From: Bhargavaea cecembensis
GTDB taxonomy: Bacteria; Bacillota; Bacilli; Bacillales_A; Planococcaceae
DNA length: 64,000 bases
Reading direction: 5' to 3'
Assembly: GCF_001619585.1 (NCBI RefSeq)
Contig: NZ_LQNT01000011.1
Span: forward strand, 496,001 to 560,000
Every line of letters begins with the position of its first letter. The stretch's first letter is position 1. The notes beneath the pieces were generated by a model, which ran no database searches, was not told the DNA's origin, and saw only the letters and a program-made list of their open reading frames with translations. Shown here piece by piece: positions 1 through 7,419 of the stretch. Position numbers and translations under genes: made by a program.

Positions 1-603
1 CTCGCCGATGCTCATGTTCGGCGGCCCGGACGCCACACTGTTGTCATAGATGATCACACCCACGGCACCAGCCGCAGCGGCATTGTCAATCTTTGCTCGG
101 AACGGGAGTTCGCCACGGCTGATCAGGGCGATCTTTCCTGCCGCTTCTTCCGTGTAGTCGCCCGGATGGCCGAAGCCCGCATCGTAAAGCTGCGCAGTGA
201 GCCCTTCCTCAGGCGTCTCCGCGGCTCCGGACGGGAAGGATGCTTCCACTTCGTCCCCATTCGACGTAGCCAGGTGCCCGGTCATCGTATCCGGGATGCT
301 GAACTCCTGGACCTCGATCTCATATCCGTATGACTCCAGCCGCTCCCTGATCAGGGATGCAGCTTCCCGCTCCTCCGCGGTTCCTGCGACGCGGGGCCCG
401 ATCGTTTCGCTCAGGTGATGCACATCCGAATAGATGCGCTCCGCATCAATCCTTGAAATCACCTTCTGGTCAAACGCCGCCGGATTACCAGGCTTCGCCG
501 CCTCTGCGGTGGCCTGCCCGCCGAAGTCGGCCGGCATCATCACCACACCCGAGAGCAACAATGACGCCGACAGCGTCAGTGCCGCAAACCTGCTTTTCTT
601 CAT
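1..603 (-). CDS. Secreted M28-family aminopeptidase with PA domain (N-terminal part)
   Basis: The gene runs off the left edge of the window, so only the first 201 residues are visible. It starts at ATG 603 behind an AGAGGGGG ribosome site. The first ~35 residues are a signal peptide (MKKSRFAALTLSASLLLSG, then an Ala-rich cleavage region). The next part contains ETIGPRVAGT followed by EEREAASLIRERLESYGY, the usual N-terminal layout of M28 zinc aminopeptidases such as B. subtilis YwaD. Residues ~110-200 look like a PA (protease-associated) domain, with AQLYDAGFG, GKIALISRGELPF and AAAAGAVGVIIYDN. The zinc-binding catalytic part lies outside the window. The protein probably releases N-terminal amino acids from peptides outside the cell. 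The family call is firm; the specificity is not visible. Confidence 0.85.
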   Translation of the reverse strand, partial: MKKSRFAALTLSASLLLSGVVMMPADFGGQATAEAAKPGNPAAFDQKVISRIDAERIYSDVHHLSETIGPRVAGTAEEREAASLIRERLESYGYEIEVQEFSIPDTMTGHLATSNGDEVEASFPSGAAETPEEGLTAQLYDAGFGHPGDYTEEAAGKIALISRGELPFRAKIDNAAAAGAVGVIIYDNSVASGPPNMSIGE

Positions 604-759
604 ACATCCATTCCCCCTCTTCGACTTTGTTCATCAAGGGGATTCGTCCAGTCCTGCGGGCTTTCCTCCAAAATCAATGAAAACGGTTACAAAGGCACAT
701 CCTACATAAGTCCGGCAGAGGTCTGAAGCCCCATAACCGGCGAAAAAGTCCTCTCTTTA

Positions 760-981
760 TTATCCCGGTTGCTTCTCATGGCCATACACCGGCCGAACAG
801 ACAAAATTCGGTCAATCTTGAACGTGCGCCGCTCCTGCCTGAGGAAGCAATATGCGGTTACGCAGTCCTGACGGAGGCGCATCAGGCGTACACGCCGTTT
901 CGTAATGCTCCCGTCCGACCCGATATAGATCATGTCGGCCAGCTGGTGCCGCTTCATACACTTCATCAACAGTCCGTGCAT
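760..981 (-). CDS. Small WYL-domain-like protein (73 aa)
   Basis: The start is taken as ATG 981 because GGAGGCGG lies just upstream; an in-frame TTG at 996 is less likely. The whole protein resembles a lone WYL-type ligand-sensing domain: ADMIYIGSDGSITKRRVRL, then a strand, then RRTFKIDRILSVRPV, the usual end of that fold. There is no helix-turn-helix, so it is not a complete transcription factor. A TATAAT promoter and a LexA-type palindrome sit directly upstream, which suggests DNA-damage control. WYL domains are known in regulators and defence-linked proteins that sense nucleic acids or nucleotides; the function here is inference only. Confidence 0.6.
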   Translation of the reverse strand: MHGLLMKCMKRHQLADMIYIGSDGSITKRRVRLMRLRQDCVTAYCFLRQERRTFKIDRILSVRPVYGHEKQPG

Positions 982-999
982 CTTCTCCGCCTCCAATAA

Positions 1000-1043
1000 G
1001 AACGTTTGTTCTCATTATATGCGAACAGATTCATTCGGCACAA
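1000..1043 (-). promoter_or_regulatory. Promoter with LexA (SOS) box for the WYL gene
   Basis: On the minus strand TTGTGC (1043-1038) and a perfect TATAAT (1019-1014) are separated by 18 bases. GAACAAACGTTC (1011-1000) follows at about the transcription start. It fits the Bacillus LexA box GAAC-N4-GTTC, including the RNRY centre, so repressor bound there would block the promoter. Confidence 0.6.
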
Positions 1044-1191
1044 CAGAATTCACTCGACCGCGGACAGGTATTTTCTGCCCTGTTGAAAATTGAAAAGGGT
1101 TCAGTTGCCCCTTCCATTCCTAATCTAATTAGGCTACACTGGGGCGCGAGGCATTATACGGCGGTATTCTAACTATTAAGGAATGAAAAAC

Positions 1192-1581
1192 ATGTGGAAA
1201 GACTTTAGGGAATTTGCTTTCAAGGGGAACATCATCGACCTGGCTGTCGCCGTCGTCATCGGCGCCGCCTTCGGCAAGATCGTCTCATCCCTTGTTGAGA
1301 ATATCATCACCCCGCTGATCGGCATCCTGGTCGGCGGCATCGACTTCACAGGACTGAAACTGACCGTCGGCAAAGCAGAAGTTACCTACGGCATTTTTCT
1401 TCAGAATGTCTTCGACTTCCTCATTATCGCTTTTGCCATCTTCCTGGCCCTGCGCATCCTCATGAAACTGAAACGCCAAAAAGAGGAAGAAGTCGTCGAG
1501 GAAACCGAAGAAGAACTTGACGTGAAGGAAGAACTGCTGCGCGAAATTCGCGACCTGCTGAAGGAACAGAAAACGAACTGA
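1192..1581 (+). CDS. mscL: Large-conductance mechanosensitive channel MscL
   Basis: Homopentameric inner-membrane channel that opens under hypo-osmotic membrane tension and releases solutes. The N-terminal [20 protein letters not shown], the first membrane helix with [12 protein letters not shown], the second helix ([17 protein letters not shown]) and an acidic C-terminal helix bundle ([12 protein letters not shown]-like) are all present. ATG 1192 gives 129 residues, the usual length. It is preferred over ATG 1183 because AAGGA (1178-1182) lies nine bases before it. The gene is monocistronic and followed by a stem-loop at 1594-1631. Confidence 0.95.
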   Translation: MWKDFREFAFKGNIIDLAVAVVIGAAFGKIVSSLVENIITPLIGILVGGIDFTGLKLTVGKAEVTYGIFLQNVFDFLIIAFAIFLALRILMKLKRQKEEEVVEETEEELDVKEELLREIRDLLKEQKTN

Positions 1582-1593
1582 ACAAACAAAAGA

Positions 1594-1631
1594 AACCCGC
1601 TCCTCTATGGTATTTCCATTGGGAGCGGGTT
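1594..1631 (+). terminator. Stem-loop after mscL
   Basis: AACCCGCTCC pairs with GGAGCGGGTT around a 17-base loop. The T-tract after it is poor (TGAAATTTA), so it is a weak or A/T-mixed terminator. It may also serve the convergent small peptide gene. Confidence 0.6.
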
Positions 1632-1646
1632 GAAATTTATAAATTA

Positions 1647-1757
1647 TTATCTTGTGACCAACTCGTATGGCAGGTCAGTCATCGGGTTGACGCCGCTCAT
1701 TACGAGACCAAACGCACACACACTCATAGCCAGGGCCATGAAAAGCTTTTTCTTCAT
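1647..1757 (-). CDS. PapR-like quorum-sensing signal peptide precursor (36 aa)
   Basis: A 36-codon frame starting at ATG 1757 behind GGATGGAAAG. It encodes MKKK, a hydrophobic secretion segment (LFMALAMSVCAFGLVMSG), and a short tail, VNPMTDLPYELVTR. The tail contains DLPYEL, strikingly like the C-terminal ADLPFEF/SDLPFEF signal of B. cereus PapR, the activating peptide of PlcR. A perfect PlcR box (1817-1832) and an extended -10 (TGCTATACT) lie upstream, and a PlcR-like regulator is encoded at 5156-6037. The expected route is secretion, extracellular trimming, re-import through an oligopeptide permease and binding to the TPR domain. PapR itself ends at its active heptapeptide, whereas this one carries three further residues (VTR), so processing may differ. 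Confidence 0.75.
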   Translation of the reverse strand: MKKKLFMALAMSVCAFGLVMSGVNPMTDLPYELVTR

Positions 1758-1816
1758 CTTTCCATCCATCCTTCCGTGTGATTTAGTTCAGTATAGCATG
1801 AAAGATTCAGTGTAAA

Positions 1817-1832
1817 TATGCAATTATGCATA
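1817..1832. promoter_or_regulatory. PlcR box
   Basis: TATGCAATTATGCATA matches the B. cereus-group PlcR operator wTATGnAwwwwTnCATAw at every position, including the flanking A and T. It lies upstream of the PapR-like gene's promoter (-10 TATACT) and overlaps the stop codon of the LanB C-domain gene. The expected role is autoinduction of the signal peptide. Confidence 0.8.
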
Positions 1833-2699
1833 TTTTGAACTTTTCTCAAGTGACTTATGTAGCAGTTTTGCGATGTATGCCTCTTCCTCATGGCTTATGC
1901 CCAGCCGGTTGTTCGTATCGTGCAGGTAATGGAACAGAAACTCCTCAAAAGGAGGTGAAGGAATCAGCTGGTCCTCCACCTGATGACGGACAGACGCCAA
2001 TTCTTCAATAAACGGGCGAATTGTCCGGAGAAGATGGACGTTGTTAAGCGACCGCGTCCACTGGTTGCGGAATTCCCGTTCGTTCATTGCCACGGCACGG
2101 TCCAGGCTTTCCGCAAGATCCGGGTCCGCACAAGTCTGGATGCAATGCGCCGCATACTTCTCCAGGAACCGGATGGCTGCATCGGTGCTGCATAGGCCCG
2201 AACGGATCGCCTGGTGCATCATAAGTGTCACCGCTGCCGCACGATCCGCCCCTCCAAGGAGCTCATTTTCAATGATAAGAAATGCAATATCTGTTGATCG
2301 TTTCAGAAGCAGGTCCGGCCAGACTATGCCTGCGGCAGGATTTTCTCCAAACACCGGCTCCCGTTTATACGGCCGGACGGCAGGCTGCTGCCTGGCCGTA
2401 TTTTCGGACGGCAGCTGCCTTCTCCGCAGCTTTGGTTTTTCATCGTCCATTGATTGAAGCAAAAGGTTGCAGTCATGTCGGATGCGAAAACGCAGCCGCT
2501 CGGCCTCCTCATCTGATAGTTGGAAGCCAGCCATGATGTGATGGCCATGATGATCTTCACGGCGAAGGTAATAGTAGTAGTGGACTTCTCCCGTCAGATC
2601 AGACGTCAGCGGCATGACAATCTGATGGACCACCTCATCCAATTGATATTCATATTTCGGATAGAACCGGTACGTGTGCCATTCTTTTTCTAGCTGCAT
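1824..2699 (-). CDS. LanB C-domain / thiopeptide-type bacteriocin biosynthesis protein
   Basis: A stand-alone protein of 291 residues related to the C-terminal (SpaB_C, glutamate-elimination) domain of lantibiotic dehydratases. It shows EWHTYRFYPKYEYQLDEVV at the N-terminus, a YYYYLRRE strand in the place of the usual FFIRY, and the typical C-terminal HYLHDTNNRLGISHEEEAYI. ATG 2699 is chosen because GGAGG lies six bases upstream; GTG 2705 is also in frame. It follows the 767-aa LanB-like gene by 13 bases, so the two are one operon and together make a split dehydratase. The 283-aa protein at 15445-16296 is a paralogue with the same NNRLGIS ending. Its substrate is not encoded beside it in any obvious form. 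Confidence 0.7.
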   Translation of the reverse strand: MQLEKEWHTYRFYPKYEYQLDEVVHQIVMPLTSDLTGEVHYYYYLRREDHHGHHIMAGFQLSDEEAERLRFRIRHDCNLLLQSMDDEKPKLRRRQLPSENTARQQPAVRPYKREPVFGENPAAGIVWPDLLLKRSTDIAFLIIENELLGGADRAAAVTLMMHQAIRSGLCSTDAAIRFLEKYAAHCIQTCADPDLAESLDRAVAMNEREFRNQWTRSLNNVHLLRTIRPFIEELASVRHQVEDQLIPSPPFEEFLFHYLHDTNNRLGISHEEEAYIAKLLHKSLEKSSKYA

Positions 2700-2712
2700 G
2701 TTCACCCTCCAT

Positions 2713-5016
2713 TCAAGCCCACTTTACAGCTACCCGGAACTCTGTGACACAAGGCTGGCCCGAGCGCCCGATGGCATGCGCGCCGCGCTCCGGAAACACT
2801 TCTGTCAAAATCAGCAAATCCTTCTCTGCAAGAGACCCCTTCAATCGCCCGATGAGTCTCGGGCTTCCAAAATGGACATACCTTTCCTTTCCGTCACTGC
2901 AGGCTGCAGTCGGGAATTTCGAATCGACAACTGCAAACATGGCCTCTTGCGGTATTCCGTTCCGTACCCGCCAGTCATGGAGGCGGAGGTAATAGTCAGA
3001 TTCCGATTCCCCAATTTCCTGCAACGGTACATCCACAGAAGGAATTCGCCACTCCGCAGGTAACGTGACTACCCTGCCCTCTGTCTGCCTCGGAGAATAT
3101 CCCTGACTCTTCCTGCCGCTCCCACCTTTCTTGACGTATGTCCATGGATTGGACAGCTTAAGAAACAGCCGGACGCCAACCGGCAGCTGATGAACCGGTA
3201 TTTTACCAGTATAGACAGGAGCAACGGGGGTTCCCTCGGGACCCACAATGACCAGAGTGTCAGACTCCTGATCATGGACGATTCTGAGATCTGGAAGTGT
3301 CAGGAAGTGGCCGCCTCTTCCGGCGTACTGGCGGTCAGTCGGCCAGAGCAGCTGCCGCCCGTTATATCGTCTTGAAGCACCCGTCCAACCGGACCCGTAA
3401 GAGAACCAGAGCGGCTCGGCATCCGGAAGCAGCTCCCGGATCCACTTTTCATCCTCAGACGCTACCCCTCCCTGCCGGCACTCGGCAAGGATCTGGTAAT
3501 CACCCCGCTTCATGGCCTGCTCGGAACGGGCAGCCACCCGGAAGGACAGTGTGCCGTGCGGAACCATCTCGGAAGGGCCTGCCGGCTTTTGCATCCCTGC
3601 TCCGCTTGCAGCCAGTTGAGCATCCTTCTCGGCAATTCCGGCTTCCTCTGCTGCCCCCAGACGGGATTCGCAATAGGAGAGGAATCCCAGCACATCGCCG
3701 CATTCACCCCCGCGGCCGTACTTATCCGCAAACCATGCGGTCATTGTATCCGCTATACTTGACCGGATAACGGTGACTCCCGGATCATTCGCGTAAACCT
3801 CCAGGTCTTCTCGGATGGATTCAGGAAGTCCGATCGGTTTTTCATTGCAAGACTGATGCTCCGTGAACCAATCGCCTGCCGCCAGCCGTCCACTGAGGCG
3901 GATCGGCAGGATTCCATGAATTCTCTCTACCGTGCAGGCTGCTCTATTCCGCAATGCCGGTAAAGAAGCCGGGGTGCCACTCTCCATCTGGCCAAGCAAC
4001 TGTTCTAGGAGAAGAAAGCATCTGCGGAGCCGCCTGGCTTCTGGAGAATCAATCCTTGCAACCAATGAAGCGAGCCCCTGAAGCGGGCACATTTCTGCCT
4101 GCTTTTCCGGCAAGATCGGAACCAGAATCTCTTTTGACAGCAACTCTTCAAACTTTGCCTTCCCGCCGGATCTTTTCAGCGATCGAATCCAGTCTTTCTT
4201 TCTTCTGGCGGTTCCTTTTTTCAGATGTCCTGCAGCCTTGCCCTCAACGGGATAGACATACTCATGAACAGTCGGAGTGCCGCCGACTTCAATGCCGTCT
4301 GCAACCAACAGTCCGGCCTTCCCTTCCTGACAGATGAGCCCGTCGTTCACTCTGAATGTAAAGCCTTCATTCAGGCTGTGATCAAGTGCCATTGCTTGTG
4401 TCCACCGGTCAACAAGTGGCTGCCGGATGCGTACCTGAGGATAATCCTCTGCAAATTCATCGGTTGTGGACTGTTCTCCCAAGCGGAAGCGGACCTCTGT
4501 CGTGCCGGATTCGCCGCTTTCCACGGTGGAGTGGAGCAGATGCACAAGAAGAGCTTCTGACGTTTCTTCTCGCATTCCGATATCGGCGTTAAGCAACTCC
4601 GGGTGCTTTAGAACAACTTTTCGTTGAAGAGATGGAATTTTCGTCATACCGAATAACTTGGCATCCGCCTGTTCCCTTCCCATCCGATAGATCAGTTTGA
4701 ACCGTTCCAGAGCATTATCCAATTCCGTTTTTCTCTTCACCCACAATTGCACGATCTCCCAGTCACTGTCGCTCAGCCCGGGGATGTTCTGTTCCAGTTC
4801 TTCAACAGTCTGCAACCCGGCCCGCTCCAAGACCCCTTCGACGGAATTCCAGGCTTCCGAAACAGCCGCCTGGTGACGGGAAAGCCGCTGGACCAAGCTC
4901 ATCGAAGCGGACAGGACGAGGGAGTCGATAACTGAAGCCGGCAGATCATGCACCTGCGCAATGGCAACTTCTGATAAGTGGACGGAAGTTTTAATTCGGT
5001 TCAGTTTCAGGTTCAT
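2713..5016 (-). CDS. LanB-like dehydratase N-domain (glutamylation-type), split form
   Basis: The 767 residues resemble the large N-terminal domain of lantibiotic dehydratases, which transfers glutamate from glutamyl-tRNA to Ser/Thr side chains of a precursor peptide. Seen near the C-terminal third are DYQILAECRQGG, LWFSYGSGWTGASRRYNGR, LPDLRIVHDQESDTL, LFLKLSNPWTYVKK and RLHDWRVRNGIPQEAMFAVV; the run of R/W-rich strands before the end is typical. The N-terminal half is more divergent. ATG 5016 follows a GAGGAAG site. It is separate from the C-domain protein, as in thiopeptide and goadsporin pathways. An alternative is a PEARL-type peptide aminoacyl-tRNA ligase, which also uses this fold. Transcribed away from the PlcR-like regulator. 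Confidence 0.7.
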   Translation of the reverse strand: MNLKLNRIKTSVHLSEVAIAQVHDLPASVIDSLVLSASMSLVQRLSRHQAAVSEAWNSVEGVLERAGLQTVEELEQNIPGLSDSDWEIVQLWVKRKTELDNALERFKLIYRMGREQADAKLFGMTKIPSLQRKVVLKHPELLNADIGMREETSEALLVHLLHSTVESGESGTTEVRFRLGEQSTTDEFAEDYPQVRIRQPLVDRWTQAMALDHSLNEGFTFRVNDGLICQEGKAGLLVADGIEVGGTPTVHEYVYPVEGKAAGHLKKGTARRKKDWIRSLKRSGGKAKFEELLSKEILVPILPEKQAEMCPLQGLASLVARIDSPEARRLRRCFLLLEQLLGQMESGTPASLPALRNRAACTVERIHGILPIRLSGRLAAGDWFTEHQSCNEKPIGLPESIREDLEVYANDPGVTVIRSSIADTMTAWFADKYGRGGECGDVLGFLSYCESRLGAAEEAGIAEKDAQLAASGAGMQKPAGPSEMVPHGTLSFRVAARSEQAMKRGDYQILAECRQGGVASEDEKWIRELLPDAEPLWFSYGSGWTGASRRYNGRQLLWPTDRQYAGRGGHFLTLPDLRIVHDQESDTLVIVGPEGTPVAPVYTGKIPVHQLPVGVRLFLKLSNPWTYVKKGGSGRKSQGYSPRQTEGRVVTLPAEWRIPSVDVPLQEIGESESDYYLRLHDWRVRNGIPQEAMFAVVDSKFPTAACSDGKERYVHFGSPRLIGRLKGSLAEKDLLILTEVFPERGAHAIGRSGQPCVTEFRVAVKWA

Positions 5017-5041
5017 GCTTCCTCAATCCTTTCTTCGTGGC

Positions 5042-5069
5042 TTGAACAGCAAACATATTTTCGTATAAT
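5042..5069 (+). promoter_or_regulatory. Promoter of the PlcR-like regulator
   Basis: TTGAAC (5042-5047), a 16-base spacer and a perfect TATAAT (5064-5069) lie on the plus strand about 85 bases before the regulator's ATG. Confidence 0.55.
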
Positions 5070-5081
5070 GTTGACAAACTG

Positions 5082-5094
5082 CGGAAATTTTCCG
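5082..5094. promoter_or_regulatory. Candidate operator palindrome in the divergent region
   Basis: CGGAAATTTTCCG is a perfect 6-1-6 inverted repeat just downstream of the predicted start of the regulator transcript, between the divergent lanB-like and regulator genes. It does not match the PlcR box. Its binding protein is unknown. Confidence 0.35.
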
Positions 5095-5155
5095 TTACTA
5101 TAGAGATAGGACAGCCGGTATCCGACTGGACCATTTGCCAAAAGGGTGATGGACA

Positions 5156-6037
5156 ATGAATCAGGTTCGCCTCGGAATGGAAATCCGGAAATGGCGTAAA
5201 ATCCGCAAAATGACCCAAAAACAACTGGCAGACGGCATCTGCAATCAATCCGAGATCAGCCGACTGGAGAAAGGTGACTCGTATCCGAGCATCGATACAC
5301 TCCAGGCTATTTCAGTCAAACTTCGATTGCCGCTTTCATATTTCTTTGAGGTACTCATTCATGATGACTTTGAGGCTAAGGAAAAGATGCTGGATGATGT
5401 AAAATCCTTTTCATCCAAAAAGGATTATGAAGGGCTATACCGATACACCCAGGAATTGTTAAACAACGGAAGATTCCTCCATCCCGAGCTTAAAACTTAC
5501 TTAGAGTCCTATTATTACGTAAGTCTCTATTACCTTAAGAAACATGATTACCGGTACTGCGTCACAGAACTGTATCGGCTGACAGACGTAGAAGTTATCG
5601 GTATGGATGTTTTGCTAAAAACCCGGATCAAGAATGCCATTGCTATCATCCTCGCTGAGAATAGTAAACATGAGGAAGGCATGAAAATCTTTAAAGAAAT
5701 TCTCCAAGAACAAGTTGCAGCAGAGGAATATGACAAAATGCGGATAACCATTCTTTACAATGTAGGGAAAACTCAATTTGTCCTAAAGGAATATCAAGAA
5801 GCTTTATCGACTACAGATGAAGCTATAGGACTATCGATCAAATACCGCGACATGTCTATCCTCGGCCAGCTCCATTATCAGCGAGCACAAATACTTGAAG
5901 AGCTTGGCAGCCCGTTTGGAGAGATCCAATCAAGTTATCAAAAGGCCCGCTTCTTCTTCGAGTTATTAGGACTCGACTACTACAAGAAGATTTTGGAGAC
6001 GAAGAAAGGCGAGTATCTGAATCCCGTGCAGGCTTGA
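5156..6037 (+). CDS. PlcR-like HTH/TPR quorum-sensing regulator (RRNPP family)
   Basis: The 293 residues, close to PlcR's usual length, begin with an HTH_3 domain (~5-60: LGMEIRKWRKIRKMTQKQLA, then ICNQSEISRLEKGDSYPSID). About five TPR-like helix pairs follow. Landmarks match PlcR from memory: FEVLIHDDFEAKEK, ESYYYVSLYYLKKHDYRYC, GQLHYQRAQILEELG and a final KARFFFELLGLDYYKK. Such proteins bind DNA as dimers when their re-imported peptide sits in the TPR groove. The PapR-like peptide at 1647-1757 and a perfect PlcR box at 1817-1832 make it the likely sensor. Its codon use is more AT-rich than that of the surrounding genes, hinting at transfer. ATG 5156 follows AAGGGTG. Confidence 0.85.
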   Translation: MNQVRLGMEIRKWRKIRKMTQKQLADGICNQSEISRLEKGDSYPSIDTLQAISVKLRLPLSYFFEVLIHDDFEAKEKMLDDVKSFSSKKDYEGLYRYTQELLNNGRFLHPELKTYLESYYYVSLYYLKKHDYRYCVTELYRLTDVEVIGMDVLLKTRIKNAIAIILAENSKHEEGMKIFKEILQEQVAAEEYDKMRITILYNVGKTQFVLKEYQEALSTTDEAIGLSIKYRDMSILGQLHYQRAQILEELGSPFGEIQSSYQKARFFFELLGLDYYKKILETKKGEYLNPVQA

Positions 6038-6080
6038 ATCTTTCCTGTCTACTACTCTACACATTTTTTATCAACAGAAA

Positions 6081-6096
6081 TATGCACTTACGCATA
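6081..6096. promoter_or_regulatory. Degenerate PlcR-like box
   Basis: TATGCACTTACGCATA keeps both TATGnA and nCATA arms but has C instead of T at the start of the right arm and C in the central w-tract. It lies 44 bases after the regulator gene, with no gene start close by on either strand. Confidence 0.4.
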
Positions 6097-6132
6097 TCGA
6101 CGGTTTTTTTGGTTTTTCTTTTGGAAACGAGG

Positions 6133-6181
6133 AAAAACGGCTGTCTTCCGCCTTTGTTTTTGGGCGGTAGCAGCCGTTTTT
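6133..6181. terminator. Bidirectional terminator between regulator and glsA
   Basis: AAAAACGGCTG and CAGCCGTTTTT enclose an inner CCGCC/GGGCGG stem. The A- and T-tracts on both sides let it end the regulator transcript (plus) and the glsA transcript (minus). Confidence 0.85.
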
Positions 6182-6188
6182 CGGTTTC

Positions 6189-7118
6189 TCAGAACATGCT
6201 GAGGTCGTATTTTTTGGACATTTTCTCCATCAGGTCCCAGCCGGCGACACTGTTGCCGCGGTCGTCGAGGGCGGGACCGAAGATGCCGATGCCGCAGCGT
6301 TGCGGGACGGACGCCATGATGCCGCCCGAGACGCCGGATTTTGCCGGGACACCGACACGGATGGCGAATTCTCCGGAAGCATTGTACATGCCGCAGGTGA
6401 CCATGAAGGTTTTGCAGATGCTGGCGACACGCGGCGGCAGGATCATCTCGCCGGTGGTCGGGTGCTTGCCGTCCATCGCCAGAAGCAGGCCAACTTTGGC
6501 AAGGTCGACACAGTTCATTTCAATCGCGCACTGCTTCGTGTAGAGCTCGATGACCGTATCCACTTCTTCCTCGATGACGCAATGCTGTTTCAGGTAGTAG
6601 GCCATCGAGCGGTTCAGGTCGGCCGTTTCAAGTTCGGACTGGGCCACTTCCTCGTTGTAGCCGATGCCTTCCTCACCGATGATGAGTTCGGTCAGCTGGA
6701 TCAGCCTGCCAAGCCGCTCCTCGACGCTTTCGCCCTTGATCATCGAAGAAACAGCCAGGGCACCGGCGTTGATCATCGGGTTGAGCGGCTTGTGAGGAGC
6801 GATGGTCTCGAGTTTGATGATCGAGTTGAACGGGTCTCCCGTCGGTTCCATGCCGACGCGCTGGAAAACGTATTCTTCTCCGTTGTCAAGGAGGGCAAGT
6901 GCGAGCGCAAGCACCTTCGAGATACTCTGGAGCGTCGATTTTGTCTCGACGTCTCCGGCGGAATAGCAACTTCCATCCGGGAACGCCATGGCAACGGAAA
7001 GCGAGCTCAGATCCGCCTTGGCCAGTGCTGGAATATAGTCGATGACCTTCCCCTCTATCGTATGTACTCTCGACTCTTGCACGAGCTGGTACAACTCCTC
7101 GTCGGAACGGCAGTCCAT
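6189..7118 (-). CDS. glsA: Glutaminase A
   Basis: Hydrolyses L-glutamine to glutamate and ammonia in the cytoplasm. The 309 residues are the family length and carry the serine-hydrolase-like core: the SxxK-type nucleophile motif (STLQSISKVLALALAL), GDPFNSIIKLE, the NPMINAGALAVSSMI signature, and late GVPAKSGVSGGIMASVP. ATG 7118 follows AAAGGAGTGAACC. It is monocistronic. It sits between a LanB module and glutamate racemase; LanB enzymes consume glutamyl-tRNA, but a link is only speculation. Confidence 0.95.
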   Translation of the reverse strand: MDCRSDEELYQLVQESRVHTIEGKVIDYIPALAKADLSSLSVAMAFPDGSCYSAGDVETKSTLQSISKVLALALALLDNGEEYVFQRVGMEPTGDPFNSIIKLETIAPHKPLNPMINAGALAVSSMIKGESVEERLGRLIQLTELIIGEEGIGYNEEVAQSELETADLNRSMAYYLKQHCVIEEEVDTVIELYTKQCAIEMNCVDLAKVGLLLAMDGKHPTTGEMILPPRVASICKTFMVTCGMYNASGEFAIRVGVPAKSGVSGGIMASVPQRCGIGIFGPALDDRGNSVAGWDLMEKMSKKYDLSMF

Positions 7119-7193
7119 GATGGTTCACTCCTTTAAAAAATGTCATCCTTTCGACAGTTTACCCATTCCGGACATCCTCAAGCCAGCCGCTCA

Positions 7194-7222
7194 TTGCCGG
7201 ACTCGCGGGCCGATGATATAAT
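7194..7222 (+). promoter_or_regulatory. Promoter of the 31-aa membrane protein gene
   Basis: TTGCCG, a 17-base spacer and an extended -10 (TGATATAAT) lie 36 bases before the ATG at 7258. Confidence 0.6.
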
Positions 7223-7257
7223 GAAGCTGAATTGCCTGCAAAGGAGTGGAGACTGAC

Positions 7258-7353
7258 ATGTGGTTCGTTATCATCCTGGCTATTTTATTCGGATTCATCG
7301 CGATCGGTACGATTGCAGGCCTCGTCCTGACTTTCACGGGCAGCAACGACTGA
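7258..7353 (+). CDS. Small single-span membrane protein (31 aa)
   Basis: A 31-codon gene that automatic callers often miss. It begins MWFVIILAILFGFIAIGTIA and continues as one hydrophobic helix to a polar tail (TGSND). It has a full set of expression signals: a TATAAT promoter, AAGGAGTGGAG before ATG 7258, and a terminator at 7366-7419. No known function is recognised. Tiny membrane proteins of this kind often adjust larger membrane complexes, but no partner is evident; its neighbours are glutaminase and a cell-wall peptidase. Confidence 0.65.
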   Translation: MWFVIILAILFGFIAIGTIAGLVLTFTGSND

Positions 7354-7365
7354 TACCGACTTTAA

Positions 7366-7419
7366 AAAAGGGACTGTTCCGCGCATCGGCCCACGCCGGT
7401 TTGCGGAACAGTCCCTTTT
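7366..7419. terminator. Bidirectional terminator
   Basis: A 17-base arm, AAAAGGGACTGTTCCGC, pairs perfectly with GCGGAACAGTCCCTTTT. It ends the 31-aa gene on the plus strand and the M15 peptidase operon on the minus strand. Confidence 0.9.

Noticed and set aside
1630-1815. 61-residue plus-strand frame
   Set aside because: Overlaps the minus-strand PapR-like gene, has no ribosome site and crosses the PlcR-driven promoter.
6300-7136. 278-residue open frame on the plus strand
   Set aside because: Antisense to glsA.
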